Shown here: positions 1 to 7,673 of the stretch, piece by piece
Layout of the letters: every line of letters begins with the position of its first letter
Numbering within the stretch: position 1 is the first letter of the stretch
Virus record (IMG/VR): IMGVR_UViG_3300047510_003155
Coordinates: 31,913-95,912 of that record
Reading direction: 5' to 3' (one strand)
From: a virus
Length of the DNA stretch: 64,000 nt
Made by a program: the position numbers and the translations under genes
The notes under the pieces: model-generated
What the model saw: the letters and a program-made list of their open reading frames with translations, nothing else
Databases searched by the model: none
What the model was told of the DNA's origin: nothing

Positions 1-809
1 GTTGATGACTGACCAACACCAGCCATGGTTCCGAAGTTAACCATACCCTGACGGGTCTCAGCAATCTGACTGTTTAAAGCATTTAACTGAGAGTTAACTT
101 GTGAAGACAGTGCTGCGAACTGGCTATTGAAGAGACCATCTCTGGCACCCCAATAGTCGTGGCGGCAGTGGTTGAGGTCAGTGTTACGCTCAATCAGCAT
201 ACGATTGAGTTCATCATTCTTGAGAGAATTGATGAGGTCACGGGTCTTCTCATTTTCATAAGAAACCTGCTTGCTGAGATCATACTTGCTCTCAGCAATC
301 TCTTTGCTGAGTTGTGACTGTCCAAGTGCTACAGCAGCAGCAACCTTAGCGGACTCAAGTGCAGCAGCAGTAGCAGTCTTCTCAGTGGCAAGAAGAATTT
401 CACTGCTGAGTTTCTGAGCAGCAAGGTCTTGAGTTGCTCTTAAAGCAGCAAGATCACGGGATTGATCAAAATCTCTTGCCTGACCAGAAATATAGAAATC
501 AGTAGCTCTTTGCTGAATTTTATCAGCAGCTTCGTCTACTTTAACTGCTGTGTTATGTCCTACGTTCAGAACATCACGGTTGGTTGCTTCTGAATGCTCA
601 GCAATAGCGTATCTGGTATCACCAAAACCATTTGCTAATTCTCTACGAATATCGCCTTGACCGATAGCATTAGCATAACGGTTGTCAGCGGAACGAGTAG
701 CAACATCGTAACGGATCTCACCACGCTCTACAGAACCTTCTCTACGGATGTCTGAGTGCTGTGCTGAGAGTGCTGCCCAAGGATCGGGCATATAAACTGG
801 ATCTGCCAT
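1..809 (-). CDS. Alanine-rich coiled-coil protein, partial (C-terminus beyond window)
   Basis: Open from an ATG at 809 to the window edge with no stop (269 codons). The start has a clear ribosome site, AGGAG seven bases upstream. The protein begins MADPVYMPDPWAALSAQHSD and is mostly helical and charged, with an Ala/Ser/Lys/Glu-rich centre (about residues 110-190) typical of a coiled coil, then Asn/Gln/Ser-rich segments. No enzyme motif is visible. Codon choice favours C-ending codons (CTC, GAC, AAC, ATC) more than neighbouring genes, much like gp32, which suggests high expression. A structured leader and a late promoter lie upstream, so a virion or other late role is likely. I do not recognise a named family. 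Confidence 0.8.
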   Translation of the reverse strand, partial: MADPVYMPDPWAALSAQHSDIRREGSVERGEIRYDVATRSADNRYANAIGQGDIRRELANGFGDTRYAIAEHSEATNRDVLNVGHNTAVKVDEAADKIQQRATDFYISGQARDFDQSRDLAALRATQDLAAQKLSSEILLATEKTATAAALESAKVAAAVALGQSQLSKEIAESKYDLSKQVSYENEKTRDLINSLKNDELNRMLIERNTDLNHCRHDYWGARDGLFNSQFAALSSQVNSQLNALNSQIAETRQGMVNFGTMAGVGQSS

Positions 810-826
810 TTTTTTCTCCTAAAGGT

Positions 827-951
827 TAATCGGAGAGCAATACAATCCAATTCCTCCCTGACATAATGCCAGACGAATCGAGCCCACAGACGACCATAGG
901 TGAATCGTCTGGGATTATTTCTCTTTGAAATCGGACTGTATTACCCGATTA
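827..951 (-). promoter_or_regulatory. Structured 5' leader of the alanine-rich gene
   Basis: Directly upstream of the ribosome site of the gene starting at 809. Outer stem: TAATCGG (827-833) pairs with CCGATTA (945-951). Second stem: 839-848 pairs with 933-942 with one mismatch. Inside, 905-912 can pair with 887-893 or with 869-876, but not both. TCTCC on the transcript (837-833 read on the minus strand) can also pair with GGAGA of the ribosome site, competing with the outer stem. This looks like a switchable leader. It matches no RNA family I can name, and the pairing was read by eye only. Confidence 0.5.
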
Positions 952-1037
952 GAGATGAAGCATTAATGAAAGAACCATTTTTGGAATCTTTTAGTAATAC
1001 ATCTTATCTCTAATGAGAGGATTGCTCCTCGCAAGAT

Positions 1038-1044
1038 TATTTAT
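1038..1044 (-). promoter_or_regulatory. T4-type late promoter
   Basis: ATAAATA on the minus strand, just past the stop of the 47-residue gene and about 230 bases before the ATG at 809. It would give the alanine-rich gene a leader of about 220 nt that contains the folded element and a GAGGA-GCAA-TCCTC hairpin (1017-1030). Confidence 0.5.
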
Positions 1045-1054
1045 GTAAATAAGA

Positions 1055-1198
1055 TTATAACCAAGAAATTTCTACTTCACGAGGAACTACTACAATTGAT
1101 ACTTCTGGAAGTTGAGATTTAGTATTTGCAAGTAAAGTTGCAATTTGTTCTGCAGTGTAAGTGTCTGGTACTTTAAGTACTAATGTTTTTGAATTCAT
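1055..1198 (-). CDS. Small conserved-looking protein, 47 aa
   Basis: A 48-codon frame, ATG at 1198 and TAA at 1057-1055. It reads MNSKTLVLKVPDTYTAEQIA and ends EVEISWL. Alternating hydrophobic residues (LVLKV, SIVVV) around a short helix suggest a small beta-alpha-beta fold. It lies 29 bases downstream of the 96-residue gene on the same strand, probably co-transcribed. No strong ribosome site is visible, so coding status rests on composition and position. Function unknown. Confidence 0.55.
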   Translation of the reverse strand: MNSKTLVLKVPDTYTAEQIATLLANTKSQLPEVSIVVVPREVEISWL

Positions 1199-1227
1199 AA
1201 TTTTCAATAGAGTGTACAGATTATATA

Positions 1228-1518
1228 TTAAGTTGAACGGTTTTTACGCTCACTTTGCCACTTTAAAAAACCTTCCATATTATTGGGATATTTTGGTTTC
1301 CCTCTACCTCTTGGTTTCTTCTGATTTTTCATTGCAATTTCATAGTTACTCCAACATAATTCAAGTTCTTCTGGACCATTATCGAAGTTATAAAAACCAT
1401 CTATCCAAAAGTCAAACTGAGATTCGTTTTTCATATAATTGCACCACAATTTAAATGATGCAAATACGTATAACCATCCAAGTCTGAGTTTTGAAAAGAA
1501 GTCTTTGAGTGTAATCAT
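1228..1518 (-). CDS. Hypothetical protein, 96 aa
   Basis: The ATG at 1518 is preceded by a strong AAAGGAG ribosome site (1524-1530), which fixes the start. The protein is rich in Trp, Phe and Lys, with an N-terminal helix (MITLKDFFSKLRLGWLYVF) and a basic tail containing PRGRGKPKYP and KWQSERK. That tail could bind nucleic acid, though no known domain is recognised. It is transcribed divergently from talC; the roughly 100 bases between them are A+T-rich and must hold both promoters. No unambiguous -35/-10 pair stands out there. Confidence 0.7.
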   Translation of the reverse strand: MITLKDFFSKLRLGWLYVFASFKLWCNYMKNESQFDFWIDGFYNFDNGPEELELCWSNYEIAMKNQKKPRGRGKPKYPNNMEGFLKWQSERKNRST

Positions 1519-1619
1519 AGATACTCCTTTAAACTCAGTATTATATATTTGCAGATCAAAACATAACAGTGCATTATAGGTATAACTTCTTATAATTACT
1601 TATGAGTTCTTTTTCTTTT

Positions 1620-2282
1620 ATGAAGATCTTTTTAGACACAGCAGATGTTTCGTTAATTGGTTCAGCATATGATACTGGACTATTGGATGGAGTCACCACA
1701 AATCCCACTTTGATTCTTAAAAGTGGAAGACAATTAAAAGAAGTTATCGAAAATATATCACAAGCATTTCCAGAGTTAGAAAGCATTTCCGCAGAAGTTG
1801 TCGCAGATGAAGCAGAGGAAATGCTTTCACAAGCACAAAAGTATTACTCAATTGCACCAGCAGTTACAATCAAAGTTCCTTGTACTGTAGAAGGACTGAA
1901 AGCGTGTAACTTCTTATCAAAGCAAGGTATCAAAACAAATGTAACTCTGGTGTTCTCTGTAGCACAAGCAATACTTGCTTCAAAGGCAGGAGCAACGTAT
2001 ATCTCACCATTCGTTGGTCGTTGGATGGATAATTCGATTGATGGTATTGAACTCATCAAGAATATTCGTAAAGCATTTGATTACTCAGGGACTAGCACAC
2101 AGATTCTTGCAGCATCTCTTCGTGATGTGAGGCAGGTAGAACAATCCGCTCTTGCTGGTGCTGATGTAGTTACGATTCCTCCGACAGTATTTTGGGGAAT
2201 GTATAAGAACATTATGACTGAAAAAGGTCTTGAATTGTTTCAAAAAGATTGGAATGAGGTACTAAAAAATGAAGAAGTTTAA
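1620..2282 (+). CDS. talC: Transaldolase, TalC/fructose-6-phosphate aldolase-like
   Basis: Class I aldolase of the small TalC (MipB) subfamily, which moves a dihydroxyacetone unit between sugar phosphates in the non-oxidative pentose phosphate pathway. Visible features are the start MKIFLDTADV, the GVTTNPTLI motif (residues 24-32), and TIKVPCT with the Schiff-base lysine at residue 85, the position used in E. coli TalC/FSA. The 220-residue length is normal. An upstream in-frame ATG at 1602 would add six residues; I chose 1620 because family members begin MKIFLDTA. Cyanophages carry this host-like gene to raise pentose phosphate flux for nucleotide synthesis. Its end overlaps the next gene by 14 bases, so talC, PTOX and zwf form one operon. 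Confidence 0.93.
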   Translation: MKIFLDTADVSLIGSAYDTGLLDGVTTNPTLILKSGRQLKEVIENISQAFPELESISAEVVADEAEEMLSQAQKYYSIAPAVTIKVPCTVEGLKACNFLSKQGIKTNVTLVFSVAQAILASKAGATYISPFVGRWMDNSIDGIELIKNIRKAFDYSGTSTQILAASLRDVRQVEQSALAGADVVTIPPTVFWGMYKNIMTEKGLELFQKDWNEVLKNEEV

Positions 2283-2769
2283 TAATTTTATTCTTAACAT
2301 TACAATAGGAATTATTGATTTTCTTTATTATGGATTACCAATTGAAAGGTTTTGGGTTCTTGAAACGATTGCAAGAGCGCCTTATTTTTCTTTTCTAAGT
2401 GTTCTTCATCTAAAAGAATCACTGGGACTTAGAACAGAAGAGCATTATGATCTAATGAGAGAACACTTTGAGCAGACAGTCAATGAAACGGAACACCTCA
2501 GGGAAATGGAGTTACGTGGTGGAGCAGATCGCTGGTTTGATCGCTTTTTCGCTTATCATTTGGTTCTCATCTACTATTGGGTTATGGTTGTCTATTATCT
2601 TCTTGATCCTGTTTCTGCTTATCACCTGAATGCTGGTGTTGAACTTCATGCAACAGAAACATATCTAAACTATCTTTGGTTCCACCCAAAGGATGAAAAG
2701 ATTTCTCAAATTGCTGTAGATGAAATGAACCACTATATTGAACTTAAAAAAGCAATGGAGTTGGTATGA
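2269..2769 (+). CDS. Plastoquinol terminal oxidase (alternative oxidase family)
   Basis: Membrane-bound di-iron oxidase that takes electrons from plastoquinol to oxygen, relieving over-reduced photosynthetic electron transport in an infected cyanobacterium. The ligand pattern of the alternative oxidase family is present: Glu in LET (residue 32), ExxH in NETEH (73-76), Glu in the VELHATETY segment (around 125) and ExxH in DEMNHY (152-155). ARAPYFSFLSVLHLKESLG is also typical. A hydrophobic stretch at about 95-112 should anchor it. At 166 residues it is short but keeps all ligand motifs. It lies between talC and zwf with overlaps on both sides, so it is co-expressed with pentose phosphate enzymes. 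Confidence 0.92.
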   Translation: MKKFNNFILNITIGIIDFLYYGLPIERFWVLETIARAPYFSFLSVLHLKESLGLRTEEHYDLMREHFEQTVNETEHLREMELRGGADRWFDRFFAYHLVLIYYWVMVVYYLLDPVSAYHLNAGVELHATETYLNYLWFHPKDEKISQIAVDEMNHYIELKKAMELV

Positions 2770-4091
2770 AGGGGTTAGTTATATTCGGAGCAACTGGAGA
2801 TCTTTGTAAAAAGAAATTGATTCCAGCATTGTATTCTTTACATAAGAAAAGTCTTTTGCCAAAAGGACTAAAGATCATCGGTGCCTCCAGAACCCAACAC
2901 ACCAAAGAAAGTTGGGTAGAAGTATTGGGAAGCTATTCTCAAGAGTTTATCAAAAGACTTGAATATGTTCCCTGTGATTTAAGTGATGCCGAATCTCTTA
3001 AGTCATTACACGATTATGGGGATATGACATACTTTCTGTCAGTTCCTCCAGAACGATATGCTGATGCTATTACAAACCTAAAAGAAGCAGGTAAGTTAGA
3101 TGACGCAGAAAAATCTAGAGTTATTATTGAGAAACCTTTTGGCACCGATCTTCAATCTGCTAATTATTTACAATCTGTGGTTTCTGGATATCTACGCGAA
3201 AAACAAGTTTATCGCATTGACCATTATCTTGGTAAAGATACTGTTAATAACATTCTTGCCACTCGTTTTAGCAATATTCTTTTGGAACCACTATGGAATC
3301 GAAATTTTATAGAGGAAGTCCAAATCTTCGCAACTGAAACAATTGGATGTGAAGGTCGAGCACAGTATTACGATACTGCTGGTGCCGTAAGAGATATGCT
3401 CCAGAACCATATGCTTCAGGTTCTGGCACTGATTGCTATGGAACCACCTTGTAGAAATGATGCAAGGGAAATCCGTAGAGAGAAAGTTAAGGTTCTAGCA
3501 GCCACCAGATTAGGTGATAATGTGGTCCTAGGACAATATGATGGATACAAGAGTGAGGAAGGTGTGAAGTATGACTCACAAACACCAACCTTTGTTGCTG
3601 GTGAGTTGTATATCGATAACTGGAGATGGAAAGGAGTTCCTTTTCACTTTATGACTGGTAAGAAAATGCCAGTTGGATGTGTGGAAGTTGTGATTAAATT
3701 TAAAGCACCTCCACAACAATTGTTTGAGGGTCACGAATGTAATGATCGAATTGTAATGAGATTACAACCAGATCCACACCTAGATATGCGTATTGATATT
3801 AAATCTCCAGGACTAAATGATATGGTAGAACCAGCACTTCTTCAGTATCATTATCCTGTAGAGAAAGCAATTGATGGTTATGTGAAACTGTTTTATGATG
3901 CGATTAATGAAGATCAATCACACTTTGTTCATGCGGATGAAGTGCTGGAGTCTTGGCGAATTGTTGATGATCTTCTTTGTACGGGAGATTATTGCCCTAT
4001 TAATACAAGACCTTATTCTTATAAGGAAGGTGTTTGGGGACCAGAAGAAAAAGCAATTACAAAGTGGGATTATCCACTCAAATTAAAATAG
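2766..4091 (+). CDS. zwf: Glucose-6-phosphate 1-dehydrogenase
   Basis: Catalyses the NADP-dependent first step of the oxidative pentose phosphate pathway. The N-terminal Rossmann motif is GATGDL (residues 8-13) and the family active-site signature is RIDHYLGKDTVNN. The later KKMPVG and the substrate-domain beta sheet are also recognisable. At 441 residues it is somewhat shorter than typical cellular enzymes of about 490-510 residues. The start overlaps the oxidase stop by 4 bases (ATGA). With gnd immediately downstream, the pair would convert glucose-6-phosphate to ribulose-5-phosphate and yield two NADPH, supporting deoxynucleotide synthesis. Confidence 0.95.
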   Translation: MKGLVIFGATGDLCKKKLIPALYSLHKKSLLPKGLKIIGASRTQHTKESWVEVLGSYSQEFIKRLEYVPCDLSDAESLKSLHDYGDMTYFLSVPPERYADAITNLKEAGKLDDAEKSRVIIEKPFGTDLQSANYLQSVVSGYLREKQVYRIDHYLGKDTVNNILATRFSNILLEPLWNRNFIEEVQIFATETIGCEGRAQYYDTAGAVRDMLQNHMLQVLALIAMEPPCRNDAREIRREKVKVLAATRLGDNVVLGQYDGYKSEEGVKYDSQTPTFVAGELYIDNWRWKGVPFHFMTGKKMPVGCVEVVIKFKAPPQQLFEGHECNDRIVMRLQPDPHLDMRIDIKSPGLNDMVEPALLQYHYPVEKAIDGYVKLFYDAINEDQSHFVHADEVLESWRIVDDLLCTGDYCPINTRPYSYKEGVWGPEEKAITKWDYPLKLK

Positions 4092-4101
4092 GAGAAAGAC
4101 T

Positions 4102-5124
4102 ATGAAAGTAGGAATGATCGGACTGGGACGGATGGGAGAAGGAATGTCTCGTCGTATGATGAAGGCAGGTATTGAAGTTTGGGGATACCGCAGGAACTAT
4201 GGGAAAGCAAAAGAAGCATTTGAGAAAGGATATGTAAATGGGGTTACGACAACGATTGAAACTTTAGTTAGAGTTGTTAAAACAGAGAATAAACCAGGAA
4301 TTTTCCAGATGGTAGTTCCTGCCGAAACAGTAGAGGAAACAATCAATGAGTTACTACGATTTTGTGGTGAAGGAGATATTATTATTGATCATGGCAATAG
4401 CAATTTTAAAGACAGTCGGAAGAGAGCAGAACGTTTGGCAAAGTTGGGTATCCAATATATTGATTGTGGCACTAGCGGGGGTGTTTATGGTCTGGATCGT
4501 GGATACTGTCTTATGGTTGGCGGTGGAGATACTGCAGTCGCCACTTGTAAAAGCATTTTTAATGCCCTCGCTCCAGGAGTACACGCTGCCGAGAGGACTG
4601 AGTTTGACTCACCTGTAACCTCAGCAGAGCACGGTTGGTTGCACTGTGGTGGTCCAGGAGCAGGGCATTTTGTAAAGATGGTGCATAATGGCATTGAGTA
4701 TGGTATTATGCAAGCATATGCAGAAGGATTTAACATTATCAAGAATGCTAATAATGGAGCACAGTATGTTAGAGAAGGAGACGCTGAAGTTGCCCCTATG
4801 GCGGATCCAGAAAGTTACTGCTATGATATTGATGTTGCTGAGGTTGCTGAGTTATGGCGTCGTGGTAGCGTTGTTGGTTCTTGGTTACTTGACCTTACTG
4901 CTTCTGTGTTGCGCCACAGCCCACAGCTTTCTAACTTCTCTGGAGGGGTATCCGACAGCGGTGAAGGTCGCTGGACGGTTAATGCTGCTGTGGATCTGGG
5001 GGTTCCCGCTCCTGTTATCACCACTGCTCTTTATGAAAGATTTAATTCACGCAATCTGGGTACTTTCGCAGCCAAGATTCTAAATGGTATGAGGTATATG
5101 TTTGGAGGACATCACGTTAGATGA
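4102..5124 (+). CDS. gnd: 6-phosphogluconate dehydrogenase, decarboxylating
   Basis: Second oxidative pentose phosphate enzyme: 6-phosphogluconate to ribulose-5-phosphate, CO2 and NADPH. The protein starts MKVGMIGLGRMGEGMSRRMM, with the Rossmann GxGxxG at residues 7-12. The catalytic/substrate segment GAGHFVKMVHNGIEYG is intact. At 340 residues it belongs to the short GndA-like class. Ribosome site AGGAGA lies upstream of the ATG, 10 bases after zwf. Codon choice is richer in G and C than its small neighbours, consistent with transfer from a cyanobacterium. Its stop overlaps the next small frame by 4 bases. Confidence 0.95.
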   Translation: MKVGMIGLGRMGEGMSRRMMKAGIEVWGYRRNYGKAKEAFEKGYVNGVTTTIETLVRVVKTENKPGIFQMVVPAETVEETINELLRFCGEGDIIIDHGNSNFKDSRKRAERLAKLGIQYIDCGTSGGVYGLDRGYCLMVGGGDTAVATCKSIFNALAPGVHAAERTEFDSPVTSAEHGWLHCGGPGAGHFVKMVHNGIEYGIMQAYAEGFNIIKNANNGAQYVREGDAEVAPMADPESYCYDIDVAEVAELWRRGSVVGSWLLDLTASVLRHSPQLSNFSGGVSDSGEGRWTVNAAVDLGVPAPVITTALYERFNSRNLGTFAAKILNGMRYMFGGHHVR

Positions 5125-5246
5125 TTACATCAACAACACCATATAAACTTGCTGAGATTATTCGGGATACTTGGCCTGGTCTTTACAGGAAACCTCAAGC
5201 GTCCTATAATACCCAAAAGACTTCTAAAAATGAAAAAATACAATGA
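5121..5246 (+). CDS. Small hypothetical protein, 41 aa
   Basis: A 42-codon frame that starts in a 4-base ATGA overlap with gnd and ends 17 bases inside the next gene. It begins MITSTTPYKLAEIIRDTWPG. The overlapping start is characteristic of phage operons with coupled translation. Soluble and basic toward the end (KTSKNEK). Function unknown. Confidence 0.55.
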   Translation: MITSTTPYKLAEIIRDTWPGLYRKPQASYNTQKTSKNEKIQ

Positions 5247-5562
5247 AGAATATTTTTCTGTAATTGAAACCAAAACTGGCAGAAAGATTGTTGATTGTGG
5301 ATTAGAGGAAGATGCACTCGCAATGGTTGCTCTTGATCCACAAAACAGAACTTATACTAGAAATAAGTTTTTGATGGGACCCGTGGTAGACATTGAAATA
5401 CCAAAAGCATTACCAACAAATGAAATTGTTGACTTAGGTGGTAAATGGGATGATCCAATCCCAGAGGGTATTGATCCTTATAATTTAAGGGGGAGACAAC
5501 CTTTGCAACCAGTTAAAAAACAATTACCAGAAGATCAACGAATTCCAGTAAATCCTAAATAA
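5230..5562 (+). CDS. Hypothetical protein, 110 aa
   Basis: Begins MKKYNEEYFSVIETKTGRKI. I placed the start at 5230 rather than at an in-frame upstream start at 5149, because the upstream extension overlaps the 5121 frame and looks like translated non-coding sequence. The protein is acidic and proline-rich toward the C-terminus (PIPEGIDPYNLRGRQPLQP), with no recognised domain. It lies between gnd and glutaredoxin in the same transcription direction. Function unknown. Confidence 0.65.
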   Translation: MKKYNEEYFSVIETKTGRKIVDCGLEEDALAMVALDPQNRTYTRNKFLMGPVVDIEIPKALPTNEIVDLGGKWDDPIPEGIDPYNLRGRQPLQPVKKQLPEDQRIPVNPK

Positions 5563-5582
5563 TTTTCAGATTAATAAGAAAT

Positions 5583-5819
5583 ATGAAGTTCACAGTTTAT
5601 TCCAAAGAAGGTTGTCCTTATTGCACTAAAGTACAACAAGTATTGCAATTAGCAAGTCTTGATCATGTTGTTTATAAACTTAATAAAGATTTTACAAGAG
5701 ATCAATTTTATGCAGAATTTGGTCATGGATCTACTTTCCCTCAAGTAATTGTAAACGATCAACATATTGGCGGATGCACTGACACGGTTCAATATCTAAA
5801 GGAACAAAATTTGGTTTAA
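5583..5819 (+). CDS. nrdC: Glutaredoxin
   Basis: A 78-residue thioredoxin-fold protein with the redox active site CPYC at residues 11-14, a cis-proline in the STFPQVIV segment and the GGCTD glutathione-binding turn. T4-like phages use such proteins (NrdC) as electron donors for ribonucleotide reductase. That would fit the NADPH-producing enzymes upstream and thyX downstream. The stop TAA overlaps the next ATG by one base, so translation of the pair is coupled. The nrdC symbol is by function and context; no nrdA or nrdB lies in this window. Confidence 0.9.
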   Translation: MKFTVYSKEGCPYCTKVQQVLQLASLDHVVYKLNKDFTRDQFYAEFGHGSTFPQVIVNDQHIGGCTDTVQYLKEQNLV

Positions 5820-6178
5820 TGGAAAGCACTCTTAATGAAATTTATAATGACGTAGAAAAGGCAATCGACTATGCCTTTCAAGGACATTTTGTATTGAAGT
5901 TTTATGATTATCTAAAAATTCGCGGAACAAAAAGAATAGAAGTAAAGGAGTTTATTGAAAGCTCAACCGCAAGTGAAATAAGTAGTCTTGTAATGGACTT
6001 AGATGATTACTTAGAGGGAGGATCTGACGAGATCCATAAACAACTTCGTGAAGGTTACGGACATATTCCAAAGCCAGAAGCAAGAAAAATAAGAAATTAT
6101 CTTTATAATATACTTGAAGATGCGTGGAAATATGACCATGACAAAAAACCAGGGCGGCGGAAAAAGAAAACTAAATAA
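5819..6178 (+). CDS. Hypothetical protein, 119 aa
   Basis: Starts one base inside the glutaredoxin stop (TAATG). It appears all-helical and acidic in the middle (MDLDDYLEGGSDEIHKQLRE), with a very basic tail (KKPGRRKKKTK) suited to contact with nucleic acid. No known motif. The next small gene overlaps its 3' end. Function unknown. Confidence 0.7.
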   Translation: MESTLNEIYNDVEKAIDYAFQGHFVLKFYDYLKIRGTKRIEVKEFIESSTASEISSLVMDLDDYLEGGSDEIHKQLREGYGHIPKPEARKIRNYLYNILEDAWKYDHDKKPGRRKKKTK

Positions 6179-6344
6179 CTCAGAACCTCAAATTAATAGA
6201 GGTGTTGAGTTATTACTTAGGAATAGGAGAAGAAAATCAGAAAAACCAAAGACTTTTCAAGTGAAATTTGGTAAAATGATTTCTCTTTTCCGTAGAGAGT
6301 TTCATTTTTTTATAGAATTTCACTTTGATGTTAGGAAAAAATAA
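6132..6344 (+). CDS. Small basic protein, 70 aa
   Basis: Overlaps the preceding gene's end in another frame. The likely start is MTMTKNQGGGKRKLNN at 6132 (or Met at 6138); an upstream ATG at 6114 would add only residues encoded within the preceding gene. It is strongly basic with an aromatic C-terminus (SLFRREFHFFIEFHFD). I recall similar small proteins in marine T4-like phages, which supports coding, but the function is unknown. Confidence 0.65.
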   Translation: MTMTKNQGGGKRKLNNSEPQINRGVELLLRNRRRKSEKPKTFQVKFGKMISLFRREFHFFIEFHFDVRKK

Positions 6345-6362
6345 ACTCTCTGGAGAAAACAA

Positions 6363-6593
6363 ATGGAAACAGCATATGTAATTACATTCACCGTAATGTT
6401 TACCTTGCTCTTTTTTATGGTAGGTAGTATAATAGGTTGGTTAACATATAGGCATTTACTTGAATCAAGACCTCCATATTTACATCCAGAGTTTTTTGAT
6501 GAAAACGGACAAGTAATACCGGACGAAATTGTATCAGTGAGATTTGAAAACGATTATGACTACACCGACGAAGACGAGGAAGAAGACAACTGA
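6363..6593 (+). CDS. Small membrane protein, 76 aa
   Basis: Ribosome site CTGGAGAA precedes the ATG. One membrane-spanning helix (about residues 5-27) is followed by a soluble tail that ends in a very acidic stretch (YDYTDEDEEEDN). With few positive charges before the helix, orientation is uncertain. The acidic tail is probably cytoplasmic or faces a partner protein. Function unknown. Its 3' end overlaps the next gene in another frame. Confidence 0.7.
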   Translation: METAYVITFTVMFTLLFFMVGSIIGWLTYRHLLESRPPYLHPEFFDENGQVIPDEIVSVRFENDYDYTDEDEEEDN

Positions 6594-7128
6594 AAACTCA
6601 GTTAATACTCTTCCAGTAAATCCATTTGCATTTGAGGTTCTAGAATTTGCCTCAAAGCAAAGAAGTAATGCAAAAAAAGTAGAAGTCCTTAAGACATACG
6701 AACATGATTCTCTTAAGGCTATTTTTATTTGGAATTTTGATGATAGTGTTATTTCTCTACTTCCTGAAGGAGAAGTTCCTTATGCAAACGTAGATGAACA
6801 GTCTGTATATTCAGGAACTCTTTCTGAAAATCTTAGGATGGAAGCATCTGGAGGTGAGTTAGCCACAGGTCAAGATCTTGATGGCAGAGGAAAAACATCT
6901 CTTCGTAAAGAATGGCAAAATCTTTATCATTATGTGAAAGGTGGAAATAATAGTCTTACTTCTATCCGTAGAGAAATGATGTTTATTAATCTTCTTAGAG
7001 GTCTTCATCCCAGAGAAGCTGATTTGTTGGTTCTTGTTAAGGATAAGAAGTTGACTGATAAATATAAGATCACTAAAGAAATCGTGAGCGAAGCATACCC
7101 AGACATTCAATGGGGAGGACGTTCATGA
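6556..7128 (+). CDS. Conserved phage protein (possible DUF6433 family), 190 aa
   Basis: Start chosen at ATG 6556 (MTTPTKTRKKTTENSVN), within the acidic tail of the previous gene; an in-frame ATG at 6544 would add four residues. The body has FEVLEFASKQRSNAKKVEVL near the N-terminus and FINLLRGLHPREADLLVLV near the end, a pattern I associate, without certainty, with the DUF6433 family of T4-like phages. Mixed alpha/beta, soluble, no catalytic motif. It ends 'GGRS' with the stop overlapping the start region of the next gene. Role unknown. Confidence 0.7.
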   Translation: MTTPTKTRKKTTENSVNTLPVNPFAFEVLEFASKQRSNAKKVEVLKTYEHDSLKAIFIWNFDDSVISLLPEGEVPYANVDEQSVYSGTLSENLRMEASGGELATGQDLDGRGKTSLRKEWQNLYHYVKGGNNSLTSIRREMMFINLLRGLHPREADLLVLVKDKKLTDKYKITKEIVSEAYPDIQWGGRS

Positions 7129-7154
7129 CAGTAGTTGTGGGGGAAAGAAAAAAA

Positions 7155-7463
7155 ATGGCAGGATCATCAAAAAAAGAAAATCAAGTTCTGCCACATGAGT
7201 ATGGATGTGAAGTTTTACTTGAAAAAACAACTATTGATAAAGTCAAGGATCCATCTTTTCCAAATGATGCATATTTAATTTGGTATACTTCTGATGGAGA
7301 AACTCATATAGATCTTGTCAGATGCCCCAAAAGAGTAAATTTATTTGATATGTACTATGACAAATATGGTCCAGGTGCAGTTCAAAAAATTGATTTTGGA
7401 TATGGCAGAATAAATCCCAAACTTTGGGGATATAAACAACCTGAGAAAAAGAAAAGAAAATGA
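7155..7463 (+). CDS. Hypothetical protein, 102 aa
   Basis: Begins MAGSSKKENQVLPHEYGCEV and ends in a lysine-rich tail (PEKKKRK). The ATG at 7155 has a purine-rich GGGGGA site nine to ten bases upstream. An alternative start at 7125 would overlap the previous stop as ATGA and add ten residues. The centre has WYTSDGETHIDLVRC and NLFDMYYDKYGPGAVQ. Small beta-rich protein with no named domain. Overlaps the next gene by 4 bases, so it belongs to the same operon. Confidence 0.7.
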   Translation: MAGSSKKENQVLPHEYGCEVLLEKTTIDKVKDPSFPNDAYLIWYTSDGETHIDLVRCPKRVNLFDMYYDKYGPGAVQKIDFGYGRINPKLWGYKQPEKKKRK

Positions 7464-7672
7464 GTGCTGGATTTGGTGGAGATCCTAATCAAGGTAGACT
7501 TGGAAAGGATGCAAAAATTACTATTGATTTAGATAACATTGATCATGTTCTAAAAAAATATAAAAAGATTAAAAAATATATGAAGTCTCCTTTATATGCT
7601 GTTAAAACAATGGACGGCACAGAAGAGATTGTGAGTTCATTGATTAAGGAAGCGGAGGAGAATCCACTGTAA
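7460..7672 (+). CDS. Hypothetical protein, 70 aa
   Basis: ATGA overlap with the preceding gene. Starts MSAGFGGDPNQGRLGKDAKI, then a Lys-rich helix (DHVLKKYKKIKKYMKSP) and an acidic end (IKEAEENPL). It ends one base before the speD start. Probably co-translated with speD. Function unknown. Confidence 0.7.
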   Translation: MSAGFGGDPNQGRLGKDAKITIDLDNIDHVLKKYKKIKKYMKSPLYAVKTMDGTEEIVSSLIKEAEENPL

Positions 7673-7673
7673 A

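Noticed and set aside
1540-1600. A clear promoter for the talC operon
   Set aside because: TTGCAG and several TATA-like boxes are present, but none has good spacing; nothing firm can be called.
5149-5229. Upstream extension of the 110-residue gene starting at 5149
   Set aside because: It overlaps the small gene at 5121 in another frame and looks unlike the rest of the protein; MKKYNEEYF at 5230 is a more natural start.
6114-6131. ATG at 6114 as start of the small basic gene
   Set aside because: It adds only residues read out of frame from the preceding gene; the downstream ATG at 6132 or 6138 fits better.
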